A stretch of DNA of 64,000 bases from Parablautia muri (GTDB taxonomy: Bacteria > Bacillota > Clostridia > Lachnospirales > Lachnospiraceae), in the NCBI RefSeq assembly GCF_009917485.1, contig NZ_QZDT01000017.1, positions 33,924 to 97,923 on the forward strand, read 5' to 3'. Shown piece after piece: positions 26,215-35,550 of the stretch. Both the position numbers and the translations under genes were made by a program. The notes under the pieces were generated by a model that searched no databases, was not told the DNA's origin, and saw nothing but the letters and a program-made list of their open reading frames with translations. How positions within the stretch are numbered: position 1 is the first letter of the stretch; each line of letters opens with the position of its first letter.

Positions 26215-28821
26215 TTAGGATAGCACAACATGCGCCCTACTTCCAGCATTTGTTTTTTCTATTTGTATCTGGTTTCCTATTTTTTCTCTTAGCTCCGGAA
26301 CATGGGAGATAATGCCAATCAGCCTGTCCTTTTCCACCAAACTTTGCAGTGTAAGGCATGCCTGCTCTAAGGATTCGCTGTCCAGGCTTCCAAAGCCTTC
26401 ATCCACAAACAATGCCTCCACCTTAAGTCCCCCGCCTGCGGACTGCACCACATCACTCATGCCAAGGGCTAACGCCAGAGAAGCCTTGAACATCTCTCCT
26501 CCTGAAAGGGTTTTTATGGAACGGTATTTACCTGTATAATAATCCATTACTTCTATTTCAAGGTTATCCTTGCTTCTGCCGTCATTGACTTCTTCCGCCC
26601 GCTTCAGTTCATACCTTCCGCCGCTCATAAGGCGCAGCCTTATATTGGCAGCCACCAGAATGTCCTCAAAGTAGGAGGCCAGCACAAACTGCTCAAAAAC
26701 CAGTCTCTTTTTATTATTTCCGTTTGCCGCATCATCTAAATCCTTGAAAAGGCTGTAGCGCTCCATGAATTGTTCAAGCTGCCCCTGCTTTTCTAAAAGA
26801 GATGCAATTCCTCTTTTCACACTCTGCAGCTTATTTTCCAAAGCAAGGTGCCTATCAAAGAGCTCCTTTCCTTCCTGCCTGGCCTTTTGAAGCTGCCGGG
26901 ATAAAATTTCTGCATCCTCCGGCTTTGCATTTCCCACTTCTTCTGTCAGATGCCCAATCATCTGGCGGCAGAGATTGCAGTCTTGTCTGTACCTTTCAAT
27001 TTCGCTGCGAAGCCGAGACATTTCTTTCTCATCCGCAAGCGCCTTCCGGTAAGCTTCCTCCCCCATAAACCCCACTTTTTTCATCTTTTCCTGAAAATCA
27101 TCCGTAAGCTTCTCTTTCTTTTCACATGCTGCTAAAAGTTCCTTTTTCCGCTTATCCAGCGCGTCTTTCTTTTCCTGAATCAGGACAAGTCTTTGCTCGC
27201 ATTGTTTCATCTGTTTTTCAAAATCTTCTTTGCTGTGCTCTGCAATATAGCTGGCTGCCAGATCACTTCGTTCTTCTCTCTTTTGCTCTAAGGAACCGAC
27301 CTTCTGCGCCATTTCCTCCAGCCGGCGCTTTAATTCGGTGGTATGTGCCATGCAGGCGGCGGTTTCTCCATGCAGTTTTACACATAATTTTTGTTTTTTC
27401 TCATAGTCCTTTTTCAGACTTTTCACATTTTCTTCTGAAGGAAGTGTATCGGCACTCACTGCCGGAGAAGGGTGATGGACGGAGCCGCACACCGGACAAG
27501 GCATGCCCTCCGCCAAATTTTCTGCCAATATGCCTGCTATTCCATGTCTGTAAGCCCGCTGGGCTTTCTCATAAGAAGCCTTGGCCGCATCTTCCTCCTG
27601 CTCTGCTGCCAGATAATTTTTCTGCAGCTTGCCAAGTTCCTTTTCCTTCCCAGCATATCTTTTCCCCTCTTGTTCCAAAGCCTGTCTGGCTTCCTGGTAG
27701 TTTTTCTCCTCCTCATAGCCAAGGGCAATCTCCTGCCGTCCTGCGTAAAAGGCCGCCTTCCCATCTCTTTCCTGTTCCAACCTTTTGATATCCTCAAAAG
27801 AAGCGGCTATTTCCTTTTCCATCGCACATACATCGTTCTTTGCCGCTTCCACCTTCATATCCGCCAGCCGCAGCCCGGCAGCCTTTTCCTGGAGCGTTAA
27901 AAGCGCCTCCTTTTCCTTCATCTCCTCCTGCCTTTGAAGTAAATTTCCCCAGCGCTGTTTTTCTTTTTCCAGTTTTTCATAGAGACTATGGATTTTTTCA
28001 TTTTCTGCCACCTGTGCATTGAGCTTTTGCACCAGCCCTTCGTTTTGGGTGTAGGCGTTTCGGCTCTCCTGCCACCTTGCCTTCCATTTTTCCTTTTCTT
28101 CCTCCAAAAAAGCAATGACGCCCTCATAAAAATAACTGTCACTGCGCTCTAAAGGAATACCGTCCCGGATGAGCATTTCGATATCCCCATCCATTTTGTG
28201 GCGGCATTCCATCACCTTTTTATATACGGTTCCTGATCTTGCTTTAAGGCAGGCAGCCATTTTTTCGTATAAATCCGTACCAAAAATCTCCCGGAAAATT
28301 TTTGTCTTTTCAGAAGGCGGGGCTGACAGAAGCTTTGCAAACTCCCCCTGGGCAATCATGGACAATTGCTTAAACTGACGGTAATCCAGCTTTAAAAGCT
28401 CCTGCACTTTCCGGGTCACCTCACTGCTCCCCTCAACACTCACCCCATCCGGCCCGGTAAATACAGCCTTTTCTCTTTCTTTGGTAAGGGAGGTACTATC
28501 CTTCCCTCCCCGCTTTTTAGGCCGCAGATATTCGGGATTTCTGTAGATTTGATATTCCTGTCCGTTATGGGTCATATAAAGTTCCACATAAGTAGGCATA
28601 TCCGCCCCGGCAAAGTCACTGCGCACGCTGGCCTTTTCCCGGATGCTGCCGCTCATATTTCCGTATAGGGCGTAAGTGAGAGCATCAAAAACAGTGGTCT
28701 TCCCCGCCCCGGTTTGTCCCGTTATCAGGAAAAGCCCTCTCGCCTTAAATCCTGTGAAATCAATTTCCTGTTTTTCCCGGTAGGGGCCCCAGCCACAGAG
28801 GATGAGTTTGACAGGCTTCAT
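26215..28821 (-). CDS. sbcC: Nuclease SbcCD subunit C (Rad50-like ATPase)
   Basis: 868 residues, shorter than many SbcC proteins (about 1000-1100). Walker A GQTGAGKTT near residue 35, Q-loop IAQGEFAKLL, long coiled coils on either side of a CPVC zinc hook (PCPVCGSVHHPSP), ABC signature KTLSGGEMFKASLAL and Walker B EALFVDEGFGSLD. With SbcD it cuts DNA hairpins and ends. Start ATG 28821 is set by GCAGGAGG in a family-2 leader repeat; the frame up to 28878 is that leader. The partner sbcD is on the same strand but 6.7 kb upstream, separated by five genes. Confidence 0.93.
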   Translation of the reverse strand: MKPVKLILCGWGPYREKQEIDFTGFKARGLFLITGQTGAGKTTVFDALTYALYGNMSGSIREKASVRSDFAGADMPTYVELYMTHNGQEYQIYRNPEYLRPKKRGGKDSTSLTKEREKAVFTGPDGVSVEGSSEVTRKVQELLKLDYRQFKQLSMIAQGEFAKLLSAPPSEKTKIFREIFGTDLYEKMAACLKARSGTVYKKVMECRHKMDGDIEMLIRDGIPLERSDSYFYEGVIAFLEEEKEKWKARWQESRNAYTQNEGLVQKLNAQVAENEKIHSLYEKLEKEKQRWGNLLQRQEEMKEKEALLTLQEKAAGLRLADMKVEAAKNDVCAMEKEIAASFEDIKRLEQERDGKAAFYAGRQEIALGYEEEKNYQEARQALEQEGKRYAGKEKELGKLQKNYLAAEQEEDAAKASYEKAQRAYRHGIAGILAENLAEGMPCPVCGSVHHPSPAVSADTLPSEENVKSLKKDYEKKQKLCVKLHGETAACMAHTTELKRRLEEMAQKVGSLEQKREERSDLAASYIAEHSKEDFEKQMKQCEQRLVLIQEKKDALDKRKKELLAACEKKEKLTDDFQEKMKKVGFMGEEAYRKALADEKEMSRLRSEIERYRQDCNLCRQMIGHLTEEVGNAKPEDAEILSRQLQKARQEGKELFDRHLALENKLQSVKRGIASLLEKQGQLEQFMERYSLFKDLDDAANGNNKKRLVFEQFVLASYFEDILVAANIRLRLMSGGRYELKRAEEVNDGRSKDNLEIEVMDYYTGKYRSIKTLSGGEMFKASLALALGMSDVVQSAGGGLKVEALFVDEGFGSLDSESLEQACLTLQSLVEKDRLIGIISHVPELREKIGNQIQIEKTNAGSRAHVVLS

Positions 28822-28828
28822 CGTTATA

Positions 28829-28872
28829 CCTCCTGCATACCACAAGCTATGTTTGCGATACTGCCGCCAATC
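28829..28872 (-). repeat. Leader repeat family 2, copy 2 (before sbcC)
   Basis: Minus strand: GATTGGCGGCAGTATCGCAAA, then GCTTGTGGTATGCAGGAGG, the last part being the sbcC ribosome site. Close to 37128-37169, which precedes another gene in the same way. Confidence 0.68.
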
Positions 28873-28914
28873 AGGCATTTTCTTCCTTCATGGGCCATAA
28901 AAAGTCCTTGTATT

Positions 28915-30150
28915 CTACAAAGGACTACCGTATTTAACCGCCAGCTTAATCAAAAGCTCTGTCACCTTCTCCATAGACTGAACACAGGCATATTCAAAAC
29001 GGCTGTGATAGTTGGCCCCTCCTGTACAGAGATTCGGGCAGGGAAGTCCCATATAAGACAGACGTGCCCCGTCAGTTCCCCCACGGATCGGATTCACTTT
29101 GGGCTCTGCCCCCAATTCTTTTAATGCGGCGGCTGCGTTTTCCATAAGATGGCCATAAGGTGCAAGCACCTCTTTCATATTGTAATAGGAATCCGCAACG
29201 ATAGCCTCCACCGTTCCTTCACCATACTTTAAATTCAAAAACTGTGCACATTTTACGAACAACGCCTTCTTTTCCTCAAATAAGGATTTATCGTGGTCGC
29301 GGATAATGTACTCTGCAGTCGTTTTCTCCACATTTCCACTAATGCTGTCCAAATGAAAAAATCCCTCATACCCTTCCGTATACATAGGATTTTGGAATAC
29401 GGGCAAAAGGCTCTGGAATTCCTGGGCTACTAAGACAGCATTAATCATCTTTCCCTTGGCACTGCCCGGGTGAACGCTGCGGCCATGTACAATCAGCTTT
29501 GCCCCAGCAGCGTTAAAAGTTTCATTTTCCAGCTCTCCTAATTCTCCTCCGTCTACCGTAAACGCAAAATCTGCTCCAAACAATTCCACATTAAAATGGT
29601 CTGTTCCCTCCCCGATTTCCTCATCAGGTGTAAATCCCAGCCGGAGTTTCCCATGCTTTATTTCCGGATGGGTAAGCAGATACTCCGCCATTGCCATAAT
29701 TTCGGCAACACCGGCTTTATCATCGGCTCCTAATAATGTGGTGCCGTCCGTAATAATTAAATCCTGTCCCTTCAGTTTTTTAATCTCCGGGAAATCTGCT
29801 GTCCGCAGCACAATATTTTTTTCTTCGTTCAGCACAATGTCCTGACCGTCATACTGCTCTACGATTCTGGGTTTTACACCTGCGCCGGTTACTGCCGGAG
29901 ATGTGTCCATATGGGCAATAAATCCCAGTACAGGCACTCCTTCACATCCGGCCGAAGCCGGAACGGAAGCATAAACATAACAGCACTCCTTATCATAGGT
30001 AATCTCATCCGCTCCCATCTCCTCAAGCTGTCTTACTAACAGTTTCGCAAGATTATGCTGCTTATCTGTGCTGGGCGTTACACCGCTGTTTTCGTCAGAT
30101 TGTGTGTCAATTACTGCATATTGCAGAAAATTCCAGATTGTCTTAGTCAT
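28915..30150 (-). CDS. pepT: Peptidase T (tripeptide aminopeptidase)
   Basis: 411 residues, M20 family di-zinc peptidase. Metal ligands and motifs in order: [12 protein letters not shown] (His-x-Asp), [13 protein letters not shown] (bridging Asp), TPDEEIGEG (catalytic Glu pair), [19 protein letters not shown] and [15 protein letters not shown] (last His). [13 protein letters not shown] is typical of PepT. It releases N-terminal residues from tripeptides in the cytoplasm. AAGAGG precedes ATG 30150. Confidence 0.95.
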   Translation of the reverse strand: MTKTIWNFLQYAVIDTQSDENSGVTPSTDKQHNLAKLLVRQLEEMGADEITYDKECCYVYASVPASAGCEGVPVLGFIAHMDTSPAVTGAGVKPRIVEQYDGQDIVLNEEKNIVLRTADFPEIKKLKGQDLIITDGTTLLGADDKAGVAEIMAMAEYLLTHPEIKHGKLRLGFTPDEEIGEGTDHFNVELFGADFAFTVDGGELGELENETFNAAGAKLIVHGRSVHPGSAKGKMINAVLVAQEFQSLLPVFQNPMYTEGYEGFFHLDSISGNVEKTTAEYIIRDHDKSLFEEKKALFVKCAQFLNLKYGEGTVEAIVADSYYNMKEVLAPYGHLMENAAAALKELGAEPKVNPIRGGTDGARLSYMGLPCPNLCTGGANYHSRFEYACVQSMEKVTELLIKLAVKYGSPL

Positions 30151-30194
30151 ACATTTTCCTCTTTTCTTCTAAATATTTTCGCTTTCAGAATTCA

Positions 30195-32084
30195 CTAAAA
30201 TTCCTTTGCCTTTACAAACCGCATCCCATTACTTTCCTCTACCACTTGGTATAAACAGCCATACGCAAATCCTTCTCCATCCAAAAAAGATTCAAAAAGT
30301 TCTTCTCCGTTTCCCTTTAATGCATCCACATACAAAAAACCCGCATGGGCGTCTCTGAGTGCATTTACGATATCCTCACTTCTCATCGCTGCCGCATCCA
30401 CATTCCCATACATCACCGACACTGGGGCTGCCTCAAAGTTTATATAGGTATTCCGCACCCAGCTTATATCCGAAGCATCTCTTAAATACAACACTCTCCC
30501 GATACTTTCCCTTTTCCCTGCGCCTGCTCTTTGCAAAAAAGCTTCGGCGTCTTCATCTATCACTTCCCTCCGTTCTGCTATCACATCGTTCACATCTTCC
30601 TTGTAACCAATCAGTCCGCGGTATGCGCCCATATGATCCGTAGTCAGGAAAACAAATGCCATACACACAATAGCTCCCACTTTGGACTTTGCGCTGTTCA
30701 ACACATAATACCCCAATAAATACAAGCCTCCTATCGTAAAAGGCGCCCCGTATCTTTCAATGGATGATACCATTCCAAAAGGCTCCAGATATTGCGTTTC
30801 TACTGCAAATATGGTCAAATGCCCAATAAGATTAAAGGCATAAAACAGCGCTCCTGAAAGAGCAAAAAATATGCCTGTATAAATCGTCACTTCCCGTTCC
30901 AACACATGAAACTTGTAAATCAGGTATAAAAATAAAAGCAAAAGCAAATATACCCCCAAAGGGCTTAAATCCACTGCTGCGGTTTTCCACCTGTGAAGGG
31001 GCCAGCTCAGAAACGCTTCCACAAATGCCTTCACCATATCCCCCTGATAAGCCGGGATGTTCATTCTTCCTGTGGCCATCTTAAGCGCTGTCCCTGTAAG
31101 CTTCGCTACCCGCCTGTTGATAACACAAAAGCCAAGCCATGAACCTTCCGTTAAAACAGGAAGCAAAATAACCGTCAGGATTCCCAGCCTGTCCGCCTTC
31201 CTGCCTTCTTCTCCTTTTTCTTTTCCCTCCTGCTTTTTTCGCCACAGATGCTGATAGCCGCAACTGAATATTATGCCAAAAGCCGCCCAGATAAAGCCTG
31301 TATTTTTGCACAAAACCAGCACCATCAGAAATAATGCCTGTCTTCCATAGTAAAAAAATCTGTCCTGGTTTTTATCTGCTACAGCAGTCAAAAAAGCGCC
31401 GTAAATCAGTGCCATAGTTAAATCCGCACAGCACCCATCCAGCCAGAAAGCCTCCGCCACTGCGGGAAAAAGCCAAAGAGCAACCGCTCCCAAAGACATC
31501 ACAAAGACATTTCTCTTTTTCATGGTTTTAAGCAGGGGAAAAAGGAAAGCAAGGTTCATAAAGTAATAGCCTGCAAACATCAATCCTTCCTGAAATTCCT
31601 TGGGGTAGAAATGCAAAAACCACCACTTCATCATCTGCGTACCTGGCGGATAATCCCCAAACTCCGCCGCCACATTGGCATACTTATGGGCAAATCCATT
31701 TAAATAAAAGATAGACTTTACGTCCGTTGCCCAAAAATTATAATCGTCCCACCAGCTTACCGCCTTGCCTCCTACACATATACAGACCACGATAGCCATG
31801 AAAAGCGCTGTCAGCGTGCTTGCACGAAAAAGCTCTCCCCGCACAAAGCTCATTATTTCCTTACGCTGTTCCTTTGTCTTTTTCGCCAAAATAAAGAGCG
31901 TGGCTATCAGTCCTGCTGCCGCAATATAATCAGAGAAAGACAACGCTCTGAAGAAAGAGAGCAGATAAAGCCCAAGTACCAGCAGGGAACATCCCACCGG
32001 AAATGCCTCCACAAACCGCACTTTAAATTTCCATGTAATATATAAGATTAAAATGAGAAATGCTTCTACCTGAAATGTAACCAT
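30195..32084 (-). CDS. Large membrane protein, GT-C glycosyltransferase-like
   Basis: 629 residues with about 12-13 hydrophobic helices across residues 1-480 and a soluble C-terminal ~130 residues. The first periplasmic loop reads WWDDYNFWATDVKSIFYLNGF with FGDYPPGTQMMKWWFLHF, an acidic loop motif as in GT-C fold (ArnT/PMT-like) polyprenyl-phosphate sugar transferases. Function is inferred from topology and this loop only; no close family is recognised. GAGGG stands before ATG 32084. It is a single gene between pepT and the ferritin-like gene. Confidence 0.6.
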   Translation of the reverse strand: MVTFQVEAFLILILYITWKFKVRFVEAFPVGCSLLVLGLYLLSFFRALSFSDYIAAAGLIATLFILAKKTKEQRKEIMSFVRGELFRASTLTALFMAIVVCICVGGKAVSWWDDYNFWATDVKSIFYLNGFAHKYANVAAEFGDYPPGTQMMKWWFLHFYPKEFQEGLMFAGYYFMNLAFLFPLLKTMKKRNVFVMSLGAVALWLFPAVAEAFWLDGCCADLTMALIYGAFLTAVADKNQDRFFYYGRQALFLMVLVLCKNTGFIWAAFGIIFSCGYQHLWRKKQEGKEKGEEGRKADRLGILTVILLPVLTEGSWLGFCVINRRVAKLTGTALKMATGRMNIPAYQGDMVKAFVEAFLSWPLHRWKTAAVDLSPLGVYLLLLLFLYLIYKFHVLEREVTIYTGIFFALSGALFYAFNLIGHLTIFAVETQYLEPFGMVSSIERYGAPFTIGGLYLLGYYVLNSAKSKVGAIVCMAFVFLTTDHMGAYRGLIGYKEDVNDVIAERREVIDEDAEAFLQRAGAGKRESIGRVLYLRDASDISWVRNTYINFEAAPVSVMYGNVDAAAMRSEDIVNALRDAHAGFLYVDALKGNGEELFESFLDGEGFAYGCLYQVVEESNGMRFVKAKEF

Positions 32085-32176
32085 CTAAAATAATCCCTCG
32101 TTTTTCATACTTCTGCCTTACCATCATTCTTTCAGATGCACTGCTATCATACCACAAAAGCCCTGGGTAAAGCAAA

Positions 32177-32214
32177 TACGTCCGGCCACTGCACAAGTGC
32201 AGCAAACGGACGTA
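32177..32214 (-). terminator. Hairpin after the ferritin-like gene
   Basis: TACGTCCG (32177-32184) pairs with CGGACGTA (32207-32214), with an inner TGCAC/GTGCA stem; on the minus strand TTTGCTTT follows. Confidence 0.55.
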
Positions 32215-32249
32215 TCATAATCATACATCTTCCCTGACAGCAGATTCCC

Positions 32250-32792
32250 TTATCTATCGTTTTTTAAAGCCTTAAGCAGAAAAATATGATATTCCTCATC
32301 TAAAATAATTCTCCTCAAAACAGCATTTACACAATCGTCATTTATCATATTGATGTGCATTTCGTACTGGCGAATCGCCTCTTTTTCCGCTTCTATGTCG
32401 GCTGCCAGCATTTTATCAACCCTTTCAGGAATTGACAAATACTCCGGTGTCCACAGCTTTGAACAGCCGTTACTGGTTTTTGCAGAAAAATCAATAATTC
32501 CTCCCAAAAGGACAATCAGCTCTCCAAGTTTTTGCAGATGCATCATTTCCGCCATAGCAATCCCAAGAAGTGTCCTGGCCATAGAACATCTTTCAGCGCA
32601 GATGCGATTTTCATTGTTGATATACTGCGTAATCGCGGACAGCTCCGATACAAAACCACAGTAATCCACACTGAGCAAATCCGCATAATCCCTGTTTCTT
32701 CTCTGCACCTTGATTTCCGGATAAGGCAAATCCACCATAATCGGCTTCAAGCCGGCAAAACTACAGTTGTTTGTCAGACATCTTTCTTCCAT
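32250..32792 (-). CDS. Ferritin-like / rubrerythrin-type protein
   Basis: 180 residues from ATG 32792, chosen because GGAGA stands before it; the frame to 32837 is leader. Two helix motifs with di-iron ligands are visible: AEMMHLQKLGE (E-x2-H) and DEEYHIFLL (E-x2-H), plus an upstream helix GFVSELSAITQY with a Glu. The N-terminal Cys-rich part (EERCLTNNCSF) resembles other Lachnospiraceae ferritin-like proteins. Iron storage or peroxide reduction is possible; activity not known. Leader repeat family 3 lies before it. Confidence 0.78.
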   Translation of the reverse strand: MEERCLTNNCSFAGLKPIMVDLPYPEIKVQRRNRDYADLLSVDYCGFVSELSAITQYINNENRICAERCSMARTLLGIAMAEMMHLQKLGELIVLLGGIIDFSAKTSNGCSKLWTPEYLSIPERVDKMLAADIEAEKEAIRQYEMHINMINDDCVNAVLRRIILDEEYHIFLLKALKNDR

Positions 32793-32795
32793 ACA

Positions 32796-32832
32796 AATTC
32801 TCCATACTGTCAAACCCTTGCAAATTGGGGTG
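32796..32832 (-). repeat. Leader repeat family 3, copy 2 (before the ferritin-like gene)
   Basis: Minus strand: CACCCCAATTTGCAAGGGTTTGACAG, then TATGGAGAATT and the start codon. More diverged than the copies at 35356 and 59664. Confidence 0.5.
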
Positions 32833-32994
32833 TTCACATTAACTTGTCATTGAAAAGTTTATTTTTGACAGTATTTTCCCCTAAAGCATATTCTTAATAG
32901 ATAATATACTTTGATTTTTACATTCTGTTACAAGAAAAATGTTTCAAAAAAACCATGTGAAGACGCAGCAGGAAATGTCCAATCAGGACTGCTA

Positions 32995-34950
32995 TTATGG
33001 TATATACTGCTCCACAATACTTTTAATCTGTCCGTCCTCCAACTCAAAGATCCACAAAACCGGATACTCCATTTCTGTCAGATAATCGGCAAATTCATTT
33101 TCACTGAGTTCTATGGTTGGATCATAATGGTTTTCCAGAATAAAAAACGTACAGTCCTCATGAAGCGGATATGTAATGTCCTCACCTTCCGCATCCACTA
33201 TCTCAAAGCCAGCGTCCTCATTATATTCCGGCTTCCAGTACTCGCTTCCTACTGTTGCCCAGATCTGCTCGTCTATCGTCACAAAACCATTATCAAATGC
33301 GGATATATATCCATCCACCATAGCCGCCGGCGCTATTACCGCAAAGGTATCTGCAATCACTGGCAGCTCCCGTCCCCATCCTTCTTCCGCTTCCGCCGGA
33401 TAACAGTACTCTATCCACCATATATTATCGCCATCCTCATACAGTCTGGTTTTGTATATGATTTCTTCCTCCTGCCTTACAAACTCGCCATTTTCTTCCT
33501 CATAACCATCATTTTCCAAAAGCTGCTCCACATCTATATCATAATCTTTCTCAAAACAGGCTGCCCAAAGCCGGACATTTTCGTTGGCTACGGCCTGCCA
33601 CGTAGCCGCCTCTTTTTTCTGCCATTCTCCATCAGGCAGATAAAAAGAAAACTCGTGATATATCGTTTGGTCAACCACAAGCGTTGCCTGCTTTTCTTCT
33701 GGCTCTCCTTCCTTCATAATGGTGAGTACTCTTGTATTTTCTGCCACAGCCTCTTTGCCGGAAACATCCTCCTGTAAGACATCTTCATTCCCTGTCCCAT
33801 CTTCCGGCTCGTTTGAGCTTGATACACTTGCATCTTCTTCCGGCAGACTGCCATTTTCCGTCTGCAAAGGTATGCCTTCCACCTGCTCCTCCAGGTTTTC
33901 TTTTCCCACAGAACATCCTACCAATGTTCCCAGGCTGATTGTCAAAACAGCAGCAAATAGAAGTAAAACAGCTCCATTTCTCTTGCGGGTTTTTATCAGA
34001 ATATTTTGAAAGCGCTTCTGCATAATCTGCTTTTCTCCGTAAAACTGTGTCGATAACAGCTTTCTTTTCGCACATTGCTTGCTAAGTGTAGATAAGAGTG
34101 TTTCCGTATAAGCCTTCCGTGTGGCATAATCTGCGTCCTGTGTAACCCTTTCATCACAGGACAATTCCATATCAACCTCCGCCTCTTTTTGCATAAACCA
34201 GATAAGCGGATTAAACCAATGCACCGCATTTGCCATTACAAAAAGCAGTTTTAGACACACATCTTTGCGTTTTAGATGTACCATCTCATGTTTTAGGATG
34301 AAAAACAATTCCTCCGGGCTATACTGTTCATCCGGCAGAATCAAAACATGCCGGAAAAAGCCCATCACCATGGGGCTGCCCGCCCCGGAATATTTCATAA
34401 CATGGACTGTGCATTTTATATGCAGTTCATGCTTTAATGCAAGCATCATTAGTAAAATATCGGTATCCTTTATGGTCACTCCCCTCTTTGCCACCTGACT
34501 TTTATAGCGTAAATAGCTGAGTAGATGGACAGACAGGAACAATAAGACGCCAAACATCCAGCCATAAGCTGCAAGGTCAAGCATGGTAATGCCACTGCTG
34601 CTTTTTTCAGCTTGAGCCGCAATTGGCGATGTCATTTGCGCTGGTAACTCAATTACAATCGCTCTGGGAACTGTGCCCTGCTCCGATAAATTGGGCGGAC
34701 TATCTGCATAAGCCTTTTCAAGCGCCGCCTCAGTTTGTGCCATGCTCTGTGACAATGTGCGGATAAAAGACGCTCCATCCGCCACGTTATAAGGCATCAC
34801 CAGGCGCAGTGCAATTAATATCCAAATCCAATACTTCCACTTTGCTGCATAACGCTTCATGAAAAGTGGTGTAAGAAGCAGAAGGAGAAGAATGATCAAA
34901 CTGGTTGATATCGAAATTTCCAAAAAGGAAAGGAAAAGCTCTGCTATCAT
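32995..34950 (-). CDS. M56-family (BlaR1-like) membrane metallopeptidase sensor
   Basis: 651 residues. Four or five membrane helices; the zinc-protease HExxH is LKHEMVHLKRKD, followed by MELSCDERV, the third-ligand region of M56 proteases. After the last helix (GAVLLLFAAVLTISLGTLVGC) comes an acidic linker and a ~250-residue extracellular domain with no penicillin-binding S-x-x-K motif, so the ligand is probably not a beta-lactam. The family senses a signal outside and cleaves its BlaI-type repressor inside. ATG 34950 overlaps blaI by 4 nt. Confidence 0.88.
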   Translation of the reverse strand: MIAELFLSFLEISISTSLIILLLLLLTPLFMKRYAAKWKYWIWILIALRLVMPYNVADGASFIRTLSQSMAQTEAALEKAYADSPPNLSEQGTVPRAIVIELPAQMTSPIAAQAEKSSSGITMLDLAAYGWMFGVLLFLSVHLLSYLRYKSQVAKRGVTIKDTDILLMMLALKHELHIKCTVHVMKYSGAGSPMVMGFFRHVLILPDEQYSPEELFFILKHEMVHLKRKDVCLKLLFVMANAVHWFNPLIWFMQKEAEVDMELSCDERVTQDADYATRKAYTETLLSTLSKQCAKRKLLSTQFYGEKQIMQKRFQNILIKTRKRNGAVLLLFAAVLTISLGTLVGCSVGKENLEEQVEGIPLQTENGSLPEEDASVSSSNEPEDGTGNEDVLQEDVSGKEAVAENTRVLTIMKEGEPEEKQATLVVDQTIYHEFSFYLPDGEWQKKEAATWQAVANENVRLWAACFEKDYDIDVEQLLENDGYEEENGEFVRQEEEIIYKTRLYEDGDNIWWIEYCYPAEAEEGWGRELPVIADTFAVIAPAAMVDGYISAFDNGFVTIDEQIWATVGSEYWKPEYNEDAGFEIVDAEGEDITYPLHEDCTFFILENHYDPTIELSENEFADYLTEMEYPVLWIFELEDGQIKSIVEQYIP

Positions 34951-35351
34951 CTTTCGCCCTCCCCGGAATTGTCCGCTTCTATTTCATCCAGAAACCTTCT
35001 AAGTTCCTCCACATCAGAGTTTTTGATTGCCTTATTGCTGTACAGTGTGGCTATCATATTCTGTATGGAATTATTATAGAGCTTTTCTAGAAAATGCTTA
35101 CTCGCCCCTGTTTTATATTCATTTTCCGGAATCATCGCAGTGTATAAATTATTTCCTGTTGAGCGGTCGCAGATAACAAAGCCCTTGTCGGAAAGCCGTG
35201 TCAGGGAAGTCATTAAGGTAGAAAGCTGCCATTTTCTTCGTCCTTGTAATTTTTTGAGGATATAATTTGAAGTGACAGGATTTTCACTGTCCCAAATCAC
35301 CTGCATAATTTCCAATTCTGCCTCGCCCAGCTTTTTTAGAATATTTCCCAT
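34947..35351 (-). CDS. BlaI/MecI/CopY-family repressor, pair 1
   Basis: 134 residues from ATG 35351, set by GGAGGATTTAC; 8 residues of the longer frame are leader. Winged helix (LGEAELEIMQVIWDSENPVTSNYILKKL, WQLSTLMTSLTRLSDKGFV) followed by the C-terminal helical dimer region. Represses its own operon until the M56 protease encoded by the next gene cuts it. TACA-N2-TGTA operators lie 66-101 bp upstream. Confidence 0.92.
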   Translation of the reverse strand: MGNILKKLGEAELEIMQVIWDSENPVTSNYILKKLQGRRKWQLSTLMTSLTRLSDKGFVICDRSTGNNLYTAMIPENEYKTGASKHFLEKLYNNSIQNMIATLYSNKAIKNSDVEELRRFLDEIEADNSGEGER

Positions 35352-35355
35352 GTAA

Positions 35356-35400
35356 ATCCTCCATGCTGCCAACACCTGCCAATTTGGGCGTCAGCATTTC
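35356..35400 (-). repeat. Leader repeat family 3, copy 3 (before blaI pair 1)
   Basis: Minus strand: GAAATGCTGACGCCC, AAATTGGCAGGTGTTGGCAG, then CATGGAGGATT and the start codon. Same order as at 59664-59740 and 11991-12045. Confidence 0.62.
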
Positions 35401-35416
35401 ACAGTATGCGCCTTCG

Positions 35417-35452
35417 TTATACGTTTGTGTAACATATTATACACTTGTATAA
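35417..35452. promoter_or_regulatory. Twin BlaI-type operators
   Basis: TTATACACTTGTATAA (35437-35452) contains TACA-CT-TGTA, the BlaI/MecI core. A second, imperfect copy, TTATACGTTTGTGTAA, lies at 35417-35432, 20 bp away (two helical turns). Both are just upstream of blaI. Confidence 0.72.
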
Positions 35453-35550
35453 CAGCTTTGTCAATTACGATTTACTTTCTCTGTGCTGTTTTATCATTGC
35501 TTAGACATGTGACGATTTCCGGCAAACAATTGTGAAGGGAAAACGATCCT

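Noticed and set aside
32995..34950. Beta-lactam resistance operon
   Set aside because: No beta-lactamase gene, and the M56 sensor domain lacks penicillin-binding motifs.
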